This document shows, piece by piece, positions 33,473 through 43,500 of a stretch of DNA of 64,000 nt (positions are counted from its first letter, which is position 1; each line of letters starts with the position of its first letter). The stretch comes from Desulfitobacterium dichloroeliminans LMG P-21439 (GTDB taxonomy: Bacteria > Bacillota > Desulfitobacteriia > Desulfitobacteriales > Desulfitobacteriaceae), in NCBI RefSeq assembly GCF_000243135.2, contig NC_019903.1:534001-598000 (forward strand), in the 5' to 3' direction. The notes beneath the pieces were generated by a model. The model was not told the origin of the DNA and made no database searches. It worked only from the letters and a program-made list of their open reading frames with translations. The translations under genes were made by a program, and so were the position numbers.

Positions 33473-34687
33473 ATGAGCATGAACCAGACTCCTACAGCGA
33501 ATCTTCCTCATATAGCCATCTTCGGTAATCGGAATGCAGGAAAATCCTCCCTGCTCAATGCTCTGCTGGGTCAAGACTTGGCACTGGTCTCCCCGATTAA
33601 AGGGACAACCACGGATCCGGTGCAAAAGACCATGGAGCTAATCCCCTTCGGGCCAGTAGTTTTTATCGATACGGCGGGTCTGGATGATGAGGGGGAGCTC
33701 GGTGAACTCAGAGTGAAACGATCCCTTAAGGTCCTGCAGAAAGCCGATTTGGCCATTTATGTATCGGATATTAACGATATGGATGACCCTTCCTTTGAGG
33801 CGGCGAAAGCGAGCTTCACCAAAACCAATACCCCTTATTTAAGAGTTATCAATAAGATAGACAGCGTTTGCCAAGAGAGACTGGGAGAAATTAAGGACAA
33901 TAAAGACCGAGGAGTTGAGAATGAAGATTCGTCCGTTTATGTCTCTTCGCTAAAGAGCACTGGTATTGTTGAGTTACGCGAGCAATTGATTAAGATTCTT
34001 CAGGATTCAGCCCAGGATCCCGCTATCGTCGGGGACTTATTACCCTATAATAGTACGGTAGTGCTCGTGGTTCCCATCGATTCCGCGGCCCCCAAGGCCA
34101 GGCTGATTCTGCCCCAAGTCCAAGTCATTCGGGATTGCTTAGATCATGGCCTCCAATGTCATGTGGTGAGAGATGCGGAACTGGAGTCTGCTTTGCAAGA
34201 ATTACCTAAAGTGGATTTAGTCATTACAGATTCCCAAGCTTTCAAACAAGTAAGTGCGATAGTTCCTTCAACCATCAAGTTAACTTCCTTTTCCATTCTC
34301 TTTGCTCGACTTAAAGGGGATTTGCAGGAGTTAATTCGCGGAGCTTCTCGCCTGCCAGGCTTACAGGAAGGGGCACAAATTCTCATGATGGAAAGCTGTT
34401 CTCATAACCACTCTCATGAGGATATTGGCCGCATTAAAATCCCTAACCTTATCACGAAAAGATTAGGGAAAACCTTTAGCTTCGATTATAAGATGGGCCA
34501 AGACTTTCCTGAGAACTTGGAGGAATATGATCTGGTGATTCACTGTGGTTCCTGTATGGTGAATAAGAAGACCATGGACTCCAGAATCCAACTCTGTAGA
34601 ACAAAGGGAATACCCATCACCAATTATGGAATTGTTTTGGCATATCTGAATGGAATTATGGAGAGAGCTATTGAGATTTTAGTCTAA
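33473..34687 (+). CDS. hydF: [FeFe] hydrogenase maturation GTPase HydF
   Basis: 404 aa from ATG 33473 (GTG 33464 also possible). P-loop GNRNAGKS at residues 18-25, switch region KGTTTDPV and DTAGLDD show an Era/TrmE-type GTPase. The C-terminal Fe-S part has CSHNHSHEDIGRIKIP and HCGSCMV, the C-x-H-x(46-53)-H-C-x2-C ligand set. HydF is the scaffold that carries the 2Fe subcluster to the hydrogenase. Third maturase of the group; no [FeFe] hydrogenase structural gene is in the window. Confidence 0.95.
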   Translation: MSMNQTPTANLPHIAIFGNRNAGKSSLLNALLGQDLALVSPIKGTTTDPVQKTMELIPFGPVVFIDTAGLDDEGELGELRVKRSLKVLQKADLAIYVSDINDMDDPSFEAAKASFTKTNTPYLRVINKIDSVCQERLGEIKDNKDRGVENEDSSVYVSSLKSTGIVELREQLIKILQDSAQDPAIVGDLLPYNSTVVLVVPIDSAAPKARLILPQVQVIRDCLDHGLQCHVVRDAELESALQELPKVDLVITDSQAFKQVSAIVPSTIKLTSFSILFARLKGDLQELIRGASRLPGLQEGAQILMMESCSHNHSHEDIGRIKIPNLITKRLGKTFSFDYKMGQDFPENLEEYDLVIHCGSCMVNKKTMDSRIQLCRTKGIPITNYGIVLAYLNGIMERAIEILV

Positions 34688-34811
34688 TCTATAATTTCTT
34701 CGAATTCTTGGAAAAGGCTTGTACTAAAGGAATAATTCCAAGCCTTTCTTCCATAAAGTTTTTAGAGGGCAGAGAAAGCATCCTGCCCGTGGGCGGGAAG
34801 GGAGGAAATCC

Positions 34812-35567
34812 ATGAGATTGCGACGAGATTGGGGCAGGAAGCGTCAAGGATGGATAAAAATTGGGCTTGGAGCAGTGGTGGTGATTATTATTGCCGCTGG
34901 CAGCTTTTTTTGGCAGTATAGTCCAGAGGATGAAAAAAGCTGGAGTTGGAGCATTGGTAACCAGGTGATCCTGATTGATGCGGGACACGGTGGGGTTGAT
35001 CCGGGGGCAGTGGGTAAGATCAGTTTGGAAAAGGATATCACATTGAATATTTCAAAGCATCTACAACTCCTGATTCAACAGGCTGGTGGAAACCCGGTCA
35101 TGGTTCGTGTGACCGATGTCGATCTGGGAACTTCTCAGGGTCTGGCTAAGCGAAAAAGAGAGGATCTAGCCCAGCGAATTCAGTTAGCAAAGGATTCCAA
35201 AGCAGATGTCTACTTAAGTATTCACGTCAACAGCTCCCCCAACCATTCTTTAACGGGACCCCAGGTTTTCTATCACACCAACTTACCGGGGGGAAAGATG
35301 CTGGCCGAAGCGATTCAGGCTGAATTAAATAAGCTCGCCGGCACTAAAAGAGTGGCTAAAGATAATCAAGATCTATTTATCTTGAAAAAGGCAGATCAAG
35401 CGGCTGTCACTATTGAAGTCGGATTTCTTTCCAATCCCCAAGAAGAAGCAAAACTTAATGAGACAGATTACCAACACAATTTGAGTGTAGCGATTTATCA
35501 GGGACTTTCTGAATATTGTCGTAAACTGCAAAAGGAAGGGTTGCCTCCTGTCGGAATGACCGAGTGA
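34812..35567 (+). CDS. cwlD: N-acetylmuramoyl-L-alanine amidase, CwlD-like
   Basis: 251 aa, ATG with GGGAGGAAATCC ahead. One N-terminal membrane segment (about 17-36, AVVVIIIAAGSFFW) then an Amidase_3 domain: zinc ligands in LIDAGHGG, SLEKDI and LSIHVNSS, catalytic Glu in TIEVGFLSNPQE. CwlD makes muramic-delta-lactam in the spore cortex together with PdaA, so it is needed for germination. The CwlD assignment among Amidase_3 proteins rests on size and the membrane anchor, without SH3 or LysM domains. Confidence 0.8.
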   Translation: MRLRRDWGRKRQGWIKIGLGAVVVIIIAAGSFFWQYSPEDEKSWSWSIGNQVILIDAGHGGVDPGAVGKISLEKDITLNISKHLQLLIQQAGGNPVMVRVTDVDLGTSQGLAKRKREDLAQRIQLAKDSKADVYLSIHVNSSPNHSLTGPQVFYHTNLPGGKMLAEAIQAELNKLAGTKRVAKDNQDLFILKKADQAAVTIEVGFLSNPQEEAKLNETDYQHNLSVAIYQGLSEYCRKLQKEGLPPVGMTE

Positions 35568-35662
35568 GAAAGAAGGAAATGATGGGTATAATCCCGAATA
35601 ATCTACTTTGGCTCGTGAATATCCACAGGCCATGGTGCTAAGAATTTGGAGGGAATTATCAG

Positions 35663-36205
35663 ATGACTCTATTACCCATCCTTTTGTTTGTCTTAGGAGT
35701 GATTTGTCTTATATGGGCTATGAGAATGGGGAATTCCTCAGGTAAATCTAGCCCGGAGATTCTAACCATCCTGCAAGGACTTGCCGGGGTAAAAAAAGAA
35801 ATCAGCCAAGCTCAAAGAAGTCTCCGCGAAGTTGAGAGTCAATTGGGGGACCACGAATTAAGATTGATGCGCAATGAGAATGTTCAAGCCGATCTGCGCA
35901 CAGAGGTCAACGCCCAAAAGATTAATATTAGTAATCTTGCCGCACAGCCATCCCCTCTTACACAGGAATACTCTCTCCAACGAGGTAACAGACCGCAAAC
36001 CACAACACCCTTCTGTGGGGTTATTGAGCAACCCAGCAAAGAGGAGTTGGCTCCCCAGGTGCTCCCGGAAAAATACCAGTGGGTCGTGGAGTTGCACCAG
36101 CAGGGGTGGTCGGTCGCTGATATAGCGGGTCATTTAGCCATTAGCCGTGATGCAGTCAATATGGTCTTGAGAACAGCCTCCAAGGGAAAGGGGCTGGAAC
36201 GATGA
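35663..36205 (+). CDS. Membrane-anchored coiled-coil protein with C-terminal HTH (DUF6115-like)
   Basis: 180 aa, ATG with GGAGGGAATTATCAG ahead. N-terminal membrane helix (LLPILLFVLGVICLIWAM), coiled coil at about 40-85, a Pro/Gln linker, and a helix-turn-helix-like end (LHQQGWSVADIAGHLAISRDAVNMVLRT). This layout is common in Clostridia beside cell-envelope genes. Function unknown. It overlaps the next gene by 4 bp. Confidence 0.6.
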   Translation: MTLLPILLFVLGVICLIWAMRMGNSSGKSSPEILTILQGLAGVKKEISQAQRSLREVESQLGDHELRLMRNENVQADLRTEVNAQKINISNLAAQPSPLTQEYSLQRGNRPQTTTPFCGVIEQPSKEELAPQVLPEKYQWVVELHQQGWSVADIAGHLAISRDAVNMVLRTASKGKGLER

Positions 36206-36669
36206 AAATATCCCGCTCCTATGTCTTAGGACTGGGTTCCGGCCTTATTTTAAGTGCTTTGATTGCCATGGTTATGCCTCCTCTGAGCATTAATTTATCT
36301 GAAGACACACCGCCGGCACAGCAAACGACGAATCCCAACCCAAATGTATCAGAGAGTGAGAATCCGAGTGCTGAAAGTAGCCAAGATCAGAATACCTCGG
36401 AAAGTGAGGGAGAAGAATCAGCCAAGCCCCCCACAGAGGATACCCCGAAGGTGGAGTCTAAAGATGCTACGGCACCCTTCATGATTCCGGCAGGCTCCAC
36501 TGCTGATAGAATCGCCGACCTATTGCTCGCTGAAGGATGGATAGCATCTAAAGAGGAATTTCTCAATCTTGTTAAAGAGGGCGGTCTTGCTAGTAAGTTC
36601 CGCGCCGGAAGTTATGAATTAAGTCAGGAAATGAACACTGAAGAAATTCTAGATCAGCTTATTCAATGA
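36202..36669 (+). CDS. YceG/MltG LysM-like domain protein
   Basis: 155 aa. N-terminal membrane anchor (about 9-28), a low-complexity Glu/Ser/Pro linker (33-90), then a C-terminal domain (FMIPAGSTADRIADLLLAEGWI...FRAGSYELS.EMNTEEIL) that matches the N-terminal LysM-like domain of endolytic transglycosylase MltG. The catalytic MltG domain is absent, so it is a binding or regulatory protein, not a transglycosylase. Last gene before the terminator at 36683. Confidence 0.68.
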   Translation: MKISRSYVLGLGSGLILSALIAMVMPPLSINLSEDTPPAQQTTNPNPNVSESENPSAESSQDQNTSESEGEESAKPPTEDTPKVESKDATAPFMIPAGSTADRIADLLLAEGWIASKEEFLNLVKEGGLASKFRAGSYELSQEMNTEEILDQLIQ

Positions 36670-36682
36670 GCTTCTTCGAGTG

Positions 36683-36717
36683 ACAGTCTGTCGTTCTAAA
36701 ACCGACAGACTGTTTTT
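36683..36717 (+). terminator. Rho-independent terminator
   Basis: An 11-bp perfect stem ACAGTCTGTCG / CGACAGACTGT with a 9-base loop and TTTTT. Ends the cwlD-downstream genes. Confidence 0.85.
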
Positions 36718-36873
36718 GCTTATAGTGTCAGAAAGTCTATCTTTGTTGTGCCGGACTAATGTTTTTATAGTGTAAAGAGTAAAGAGCGGAGAAGCGACAA
36801 ATGTGAAGGTCAAGATTGTAGGGTATTCTCTGGTGATTGCAGAATAATCTAATAAGAATTACAATGATATTAT

Positions 36874-36900
36874 TGAAACTTTTTAGATAGATGAACCGTA
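36874..36900 (+). promoter_or_regulatory. Candidate ECF-type promoter of the sigma-factor gene
   Basis: TGAAAC at 36874-36879 and CGTA at 36897-36900 with a 17-bp spacer match the SigW-group consensus. It lies 47 bp upstream of the ECF sigma start, so the sigma factor probably drives its own gene. Confidence 0.65.
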
Positions 36901-36946
36901 AATCATGATGAGAGGTAGATCAAAGAGATAGGAGCGGCTTGTCATT

Positions 36947-37495
36947 ATGGAAGATGCTGAATTAGTTCAGCAGGTTCTGATGGGAAAGCGTGAACAGTAC
37001 TCTTTACTCGTTCAGCGCTATCAAGAACCCTTGATTCATTTTTTACGTGGAATTCTCGGCACAGAAGATGAGGTTTTTGACTGTGCTCAAGAAGCCTTTT
37101 TAGCCGCTTATCGTAATCTTTGGCGCTATTCTCCTGCGCACACGTTTCGGGCTTGGCTCTATGCTATTGCCAAGAACAAAGCTATCGACCTGATGCGAAA
37201 AAGGAAGCGAGTCATTCCTTTAGCGATTGATGAGAACTTGGTTGACCGGCAGCTGGGACCTGAGGACACTTGGTTAGCCAAGGAGCAGGCCTTAGATGTT
37301 CAAGCCATAATGGCTGAATTGCCAGAGGCATACCGGCAAGCTCTTTATCTGCGTTATCAACAAGACCTAAGTTATGAGGAGATTAGCACGGTTTTAGATA
37401 TTCCCATCAGTTCGGTGAAGACCCATCTGCATCGGGGTAAGGAAAGACTTCGTCAGATCATGGAAAGGAGGACGATTCATGAAGGAAATGGATGA
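36947..37495 (+). CDS. ECF-type RNA polymerase sigma factor
   Basis: 182 aa. Region 2 (LIHFLRGILGTEDEVFDCAQEAFLAAYRNL) and region 4 (LPEAYRQALYLRYQQDLSYEEISTVLDIPISSVKTHLHRGKERL) are complete; region 3 is absent, as in ECF sigma factors. It most resembles the SigW group. GGAG lies 12 bases before the ATG, a little far. The next gene overlaps by 17 bp and codes for a membrane protein, the usual place of the anti-sigma factor. Confidence 0.88.
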   Translation: MEDAELVQQVLMGKREQYSLLVQRYQEPLIHFLRGILGTEDEVFDCAQEAFLAAYRNLWRYSPAHTFRAWLYAIAKNKAIDLMRKRKRVIPLAIDENLVDRQLGPEDTWLAKEQALDVQAIMAELPEAYRQALYLRYQQDLSYEEISTVLDIPISSVKTHLHRGKERLRQIMERRTIHEGNG

Positions 37496-37943
37496 TATGC
37501 TCAAGCAAGTATTCCAAGATAAGCCAATAGCTCAAGAATCTTTGCAGAGGATGAGTAGTGGTATCATGGATCAGATTCTCGCTGCCCCCATGAATTTTCA
37601 AGAACAGCGTTTGCTTGCTCAGCGTCGCAAAGTGGGCTTCATCTTCCTGGGCACCGTAGTCACCCTTTCGTTCAGCCTTTTCCTGCTGAATTGGTTCCTT
37701 GGTCCTTGGCTAAGTGAGGGGCTGAAAACAATCGGGCTGTGGCTTACTGCTAATGTTCCCTTCCTAGGATATTTCCTCGGCCGGTGGGATTGGCTGATTG
37801 ACACAATAGAAATCCTTGCCAATATTAAATTAGGTTTTGAGTTTCTGTGGGGACAGTATGGTTTTTCGATTATGGGTATCCTCTTCGTGTGGGTGCTCTT
37901 TGAAGGGTTGCGTTCTAAATTGAACCACAGAGTGATCGATTAG
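37479..37943 (+). CDS. Membrane protein, probable partner of the ECF sigma factor
   Basis: 154 aa. A soluble N-terminal about 45 residues is followed by two or three hydrophobic segments (about 52-75, 80-100 and 130-150). It overlaps the sigma gene and has the size and layout of an anti-sigma factor, but no zinc HxxxCxxC motif is present, so it is not a ZAS-type one. Role as anti-sigma factor is inferred from position only. Confidence 0.6.
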   Translation: MKEMDDMLKQVFQDKPIAQESLQRMSSGIMDQILAAPMNFQEQRLLAQRRKVGFIFLGTVVTLSFSLFLLNWFLGPWLSEGLKTIGLWLTANVPFLGYFLGRWDWLIDTIEILANIKLGFEFLWGQYGFSIMGILFVWVLFEGLRSKLNHRVID

Positions 37944-37970
37944 AATTCCTAAAGAGATGGAGATGTTTCA

Positions 37971-39140
37971 ATGGATGCCGTTAAGATGTTTTTTAGAGAT
38001 CAAGCTCAGATTGTCTGGAAAGAAGCTTGGCAGGCAGCACATAAGATTGGCACGAATCCAGAGCTTGGTTATCAAGAATATTTTGCGGTAGAGACCTTAA
38101 CCCAATTGCTCAAGAACCATGGCTTTGCGATTGAACGGCCGGCAGCAGATCTGGAAACGGCCTTTATTGCTCGCTATACAGGACATCAGCCCGGTCCCTG
38201 CCTAGCTTTTCTTGCCGAATACGATGCCTTGCCGGGAATCGGACATGGTTGCGGCCATAATCTGATTGGAGCAGCCAGCGTGGGCGCAGCGATTGCTTTA
38301 AGTAAAAGCTTAGAACTCCCGGGCGAGATCTGGGTTGTAGGGAGCCCCGCTGAAGAAACCAGCGGGGGCAAAGTGACTTTGGTAAATCATGGGGTATTTG
38401 ACAAAGTGGATGCCGCTTTGATGTTTCATCCGGGAAGCCAGAATGTCTCAGAGATATCCTCCTTGGCTTTGGATGCTTTGGAGTTTGTGTTTCAGGGCAA
38501 GGTAGCTCATGCGGTTGCTGCTCCTCATCATGGTATTAATGCTTTGGATGCCCTCATTGATTTCTTTAACCGCATCAATCTTTTGAAGAAAAAGATGGAC
38601 CCTGATCTATACATCAATGGGATTATTACGGAAGGTGGAGCATCACCGAATGTGATCCCGGAGCGGGCAGTTGCCCGGTTCTATCTCAGGGCACGTCAAC
38701 GTAAAACGCTCAATGCTTTGCGAAAACTGGTGATACGCTGTGCTCAAGATGCGGCATCGGTGGTCTCAGCTAAAGTTACCTGGAGCAATTTCGAGCACTC
38801 CTATGATGAGCTGTTGACGAACCGCACTTTAGCCAACGCATTTGAGAAGAACTTGCGTGAGTTGGGAGTAAACACAATATCTCCTCCTCAATCTGCCATG
38901 GGATCGGTGGATCTGGGCAACGTCAGCCGGGTCGTCCCGGCCATCCATCCCTATCTAGTGCTTGGTAAAGGAATGGATATTCCTCATACTCGGGAATTTA
39001 GCCGTGCCTGCCTTTCTTCCTCTGGGGAGAGGTTGCTTTTGCTGGCCATTCAATCCCTGGCTCTCACAGGTTGGGATATCCTGAGTGATCCAGTGCTATT
39101 GAATCATGCCAAGCGGGAATTGAAAGCCTACCGCGGGTAG
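37971..39140 (+). CDS. M20-family amidohydrolase
   Basis: 389 aa, ATG with GAGATGGAG ahead. Metal-binding blocks AEYDALPGIGHGCGHNLIGA, VVGSPAEETSGG and the C-terminal AIHPYLVLGKG fit the M20D / AbgB-like branch, which hydrolyses N-acyl amino acids or p-aminobenzoyl-glutamate-like amides. A dimerisation domain lies in the middle (EFVFQGKVAHAVAAPHHGINALDAL). Substrate not known. It lies 27 bp after the sigma-partner gene and may be in the same operon. Confidence 0.82.
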   Translation: MDAVKMFFRDQAQIVWKEAWQAAHKIGTNPELGYQEYFAVETLTQLLKNHGFAIERPAADLETAFIARYTGHQPGPCLAFLAEYDALPGIGHGCGHNLIGAASVGAAIALSKSLELPGEIWVVGSPAEETSGGKVTLVNHGVFDKVDAALMFHPGSQNVSEISSLALDALEFVFQGKVAHAVAAPHHGINALDALIDFFNRINLLKKKMDPDLYINGIITEGGASPNVIPERAVARFYLRARQRKTLNALRKLVIRCAQDAASVVSAKVTWSNFEHSYDELLTNRTLANAFEKNLRELGVNTISPPQSAMGSVDLGNVSRVVPAIHPYLVLGKGMDIPHTREFSRACLSSSGERLLLLAIQSLALTGWDILSDPVLLNHAKRELKAYRG

Positions 39141-39341
39141 GGTGTATCATTGCGGAGCGGCACAGGGGCTGTTTCTTACATTTTAATGTATAGGGACAAC
39201 TCCTGTGTTGTTCCTTTTTTTGCGCTCTTTTGTCCTATTCTAGGTTATAATTGAATTGCGAAAAGATAATGGACGGGGTTTAGGCCTAGCGTTTGATTCT
39301 ATAGAAATCGTCAGGCATGTAAGTGCGAAAGGGTGGAGCGA

Positions 39342-40568
39342 GTGAGAATTTTACATACAGCCGATTGGCATTTAGGCAAGAACCTAGAGGGCTATAGTCG
39401 TATGGATGAGCAAGAATTATTTTTAAACGATTTCATCAAAATCGTCGAGGAGAATCAGGTGGATCTTATCGTCATCGCCGGTGATGTGTATGACAGTCCG
39501 AATCCACCGGCTAAAGCCGAGAAAATGTTTTATGATACTTTGAAAAAGTTAGCTGCCAATGGCGAAAGACTCACCTTAGTCATCGCCGGAAATCATGATA
39601 ACCCTGAGCGCTTGGTTGCAGCAGGTCCGCTGGCTAGGGATCATGGCATTATCATGGTGGGCACACCAAAAACCGTTGTTGCCGAAGGTCAATATGGTCA
39701 TCATCAGGTTGTTGCTTCCGGAGAAGGTTATGTGGAAGTAGTTATTAAAGGGGAAAAGGCGGTCATTCTGACTGTTCCTTATCCCAGTGAAAGAAGATTG
39801 AATGAAGTTCTCTATGATGCCATGGCAGAGGAAGAGGAGAAATTAAAGTCCTACAGTGAACGGATTAATCTGCTATTTACCAATTTGAGTGAACGGTTCT
39901 GTGAGGACACCATCAATATTGTCGTATCTCATTTATTTGCCATGGGAAGTGAAGAAGCAGGCTCCGAACGAAGTATCCAATTAGGAGGAAGCTTTATCGT
40001 CGATGGCAGCTGTTTTCCTGAGAACGCGCAATATATTGCCTTGGGTCATATTCATAAACCACAAATTGTACCCGGCACAGAGAGAAGAGCAAGGTATGCC
40101 GGATCTCCTCTTCATTACAATAAAAAAGAAATCAATTATACCAAGAAATGTTTCCTCGTCGACTTGCAACCCCAACAAGAATGCAGCATCAAGGAAATAG
40201 ATTTTAAAGTCTATAAGCCGATTGAAGTCTGGAAATGTGAGAGTATCGAAGCGGCCCTCGAGCGTTGTGAAGCCAACCAAGATAGGGAATGCTGGGTTTA
40301 CCTCGAAGTGTCGACGGATCGGTATATCCGTGAAGATGAAATCAAGAAAATGAGAAGTATTAAAAAGGATATCCTGGAAATTTCTCCGATTATCAGCGGG
40401 ACGGAGGCCGAGCTAGCCGTCAACAGCTTTACAGAGAGGTCCTTTGAGGATATCTTTAAGGAATTTTATCTCAAGGAGCGTAAAGTGGAACCTCAGCAAG
40501 AGATTATCGATTTTCTGTTATCCATACTACAGGAGGAGGAAGAGGACGATGAAACCCATCAGGCTTAA
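39342..40568 (+). CDS. sbcD: Exonuclease SbcCD subunit D
   Basis: 408 aa. Start GTG 39342 gives the family-typical MRILHTADWHLGKN; GTG 39333 is possible. Metallophosphoesterase motifs D-x-H (TADWHLG), GDVYD, GNHDNP, SHLFAMG and GHIHKP are complete. Mre11-type nuclease that with SbcC opens hairpins and blocked double-strand ends. It overlaps sbcC by 20 bp. Confidence 0.94.
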   Translation: MRILHTADWHLGKNLEGYSRMDEQELFLNDFIKIVEENQVDLIVIAGDVYDSPNPPAKAEKMFYDTLKKLAANGERLTLVIAGNHDNPERLVAAGPLARDHGIIMVGTPKTVVAEGQYGHHQVVASGEGYVEVVIKGEKAVILTVPYPSERRLNEVLYDAMAEEEEKLKSYSERINLLFTNLSERFCEDTINIVVSHLFAMGSEEAGSERSIQLGGSFIVDGSCFPENAQYIALGHIHKPQIVPGTERRARYAGSPLHYNKKEINYTKKCFLVDLQPQQECSIKEIDFKVYKPIEVWKCESIEAALERCEANQDRECWVYLEVSTDRYIREDEIKKMRSIKKDILEISPIISGTEAELAVNSFTERSFEDIFKEFYLKERKVEPQQEIIDFLLSILQEEEEDDETHQA

Positions 40569-43500
40569 AATCAGAGGGTTAAATAGCTTTACCGATCTCC
40601 AAGAAGTTGATTTCTTAAGGCTGACTGATAAAGGATTCTTTGGTATTTTCGGCCCGACCGGTAGCGGCAAATCGACCATACTTGATGGCATTACCTTAGC
40701 CCTCTATGGTGCCGTAGCTAGAGGAAGTTCCAATTACATGAATACCAACAGCGATGGACTGAATGTAAGCTATGAGTTTCAAATCTCGGAAAAAGAGACA
40801 AGAAGATATAGGGTGGACCGAGAATTCCGTAGAGATTCCAAAACAGGCCATGTGAGAAGTAAATCAGCCAAAATCGTTCATATTACGGATGAGGGTGAGG
40901 TGGTTTTAGAGGAACAAGCCACCAAAGTTACCGAGCAATGTGAAATGATTTTGGGTCTACAACTCGAGGATTTCACGAGGACCGTAGTCTTGCCCCAAGG
41001 AAAATTCAGTGAATTTCTCAAGCTGGAAGGGAAAGAACGCCGGGAAATGCTCGAGAGGCTGTTCAATCTGCAACGCTACGGCGATGACCTGTCGATTCGC
41101 TTAGCGGGAAGAATTAGGCAAGAGAAGGACAAAGCCCAGAACCTGGCGGGCGAGTTGAAGACTTATGAGGAATACAGTGCAGAGTTATTGCAAGAGAGAA
41201 AGAATGAATTAAGCGACTTGGCAGAAAAACTGGTCCTATCTCAAGCGGAATCCCAAAAAGCAGAGGAGGATTACGCCAAGGGGAAGCAGCTTTGGAATCT
41301 CCAGAGTGAATTAGAGCAACACATCTTGCAGAAAGCAGATTTGGAAAAAAGGGAAAATGAAATCAAGGAAAATGAAAACAAGGCTGAACAGGGCGAACGT
41401 GCTCTTCGAGTCAGGCCTTATCTCGATCATTATGAAGAAACACTGAGTGCCATTGCTACTACTCAGAAGCAAGTAGACGACCTCCAAAAAATCGTCACTG
41501 ATTTGGCCCAGAGTCAAAAGCAGGGAGCAGATCGCTTAGAAAAGGCGCGGTTCCAAAAGGATCAGGAACTTCCACTTTTAAGGCTTCGCCAACAGAGTGT
41601 TGCCGAGGCTATAGAGGAGAAGAAGAAGCTAAATACCTTGCTTCAAGAAAAGAGTGCTCTTCAAGTAAGTTTAGATGGAATAGCTAAAGAAGGTGTCGAC
41701 AAGCGGAAAAAGGCCGAAGAAATCACGGCAAAAGCGGAGGCCTTGAATGCCGATATTCTAGCTAAGGAGAAGAAGGCGGAGGATCTAACCCTAGACCAAG
41801 AATACAAGAAAAAGATCAATGATGCGATTGTCGTCCTTAATACTTATAATCATGCGAAGAAGCAAGTGAATGACGAAAGCCAGGTCATCGAGCGGATTAA
41901 AGCAACAATCCAAGTTGCACAAACCAGGGCAGAAGAGCTAGCTGTGCAATTAGCAACGAAAGATGAAGAAGTGGAAAACCATAATCTAGCCTTGCAAAAC
42001 CTGATCTCAGCCTCACCTGGGGATCAAGATACCTTGATGGCGCTGCAGGATAAGGTAAATCAAATTAATGATAAGTGGAGTAAACACACGGAGTACACGA
42101 GTGCCATCGCCAAGGCTCAGGAAACGATTGCCAAAGAAGAACAAGAATTGCAAAAGTCTAAGCTAGAAAATGAAACCCTAGGGCTGGAAGTCGGTAGGCT
42201 GGAGAGCGAGATCAAGACGATTGAAAACGAAAATAGGGCTCATATTTTGCGAGAAGCGCTCAGAGATGGGGAAGCCTGTCCGGTTTGTGGTGCAAAAGAG
42301 CATTTTTTGGAAGCTTTACAATTTCCCTCTGGAATGGACAGCGCAATCAACAGGGGGATTGACGGTGGAACTCTAATCGGTCGTGAGCTTGGGCAACTAA
42401 GTGCACTATTGCATGAAAAGCAAGCCGCTCAGCAGCTAAGTTCCAATCGGGTTGCCACCCGACAGGAAAGTATTCGTATCCAAGAAAGCACTTGTAAGGA
42501 GTATCAAGAGAAACTCGAGGGGCTAGGAGAAGAGTATAAGGCATACAACCTAGAGGAAATTCAAAAGCAATTCGAGCAGTTAAAAGAAAAAATCACCCTC
42601 TTCCATACACAAAAGGGTGATTTAGAGCAGAAAACTATTCTCTTAAAAGAGGAACAAAATGCAATAAAGATGAAGCTGAATACGGAATCGACTATCACTG
42701 GTGAGAATAAAGCCCAGCTGGAAAGTCGCCAACAAAATCTAAGCCCCATCCAAGTCAAATACGAAGAAGCTCATGCCGAACTGATGAAGTATCAGGCAGA
42801 ATTAGGTGTCGAGGATTTCCAGAGCAAACAGGACGACATGATCCAGAAGGACAAGCAGAAAGCAAGTTTAGAGCTTGAATTAAAGCAAGTAAGGGAACAA
42901 TTAAAAGGTGCTCAGGAGCAAAGAGAAGCTCTCAATAATGAATTAGCAGAGCTACGGGAGGTCTTCAAAGAAAAACAGGCAACCCTAGCGGAAAAAGAAA
43001 ATAGCATTCAAGAGAAGGAAACCGGTATCAAGGCGAAGGTAGGTGGGGTAGAGGATTTAGCGGCCTACCAGCAGGAAATATCGGATTCAATTATTAAGAT
43101 AGATCGAGAATACCTTGAGGCAGAAGAAATGAAGAAGCTCTTTGATCAGCGATACAACGAGAGCCACACCCATTATCGATCAGTCGAAAATAGTCTCTGC
43201 GATTTAGCACAGCGAATGAAGAAGAATCAAGAAGCGTTAGCTAAGGTCCTGAGAGAGGAGAAATTCCAGGATAGTGATGAAGTCAAAGGCTACCTAATCG
43301 AACGAGCGGAGATCGAAAGACTCAAAACCCAAGTCAGGGAATACCGAGAACTCCTCACGAAATTAGCCGGGACCATCGAAACCTTAAAAGCCAAAATGGA
43401 TGGACAAAGCTTATCCGCAGAGCAGTGGCAGGTTTTGCAAACCGGCAAGGACGAAAAAAATAGCCTTCTTAAAGGCCTAGAGGAAAGCAAAATTAAACTA

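Noticed and set aside
30794-34687. Idea that HydE/HydG/HydF mature the [NiFe] hydrogenase of this window
   Set aside because: These maturases act on [FeFe] enzymes; [NiFe] enzymes need Hyp proteins.
40444-40548. Longer N-terminus for SbcC
   Set aside because: The extra residues come from the sbcD frame shadow; ATG 40549 with AGGAGGAGG gives the normal SbcC start.
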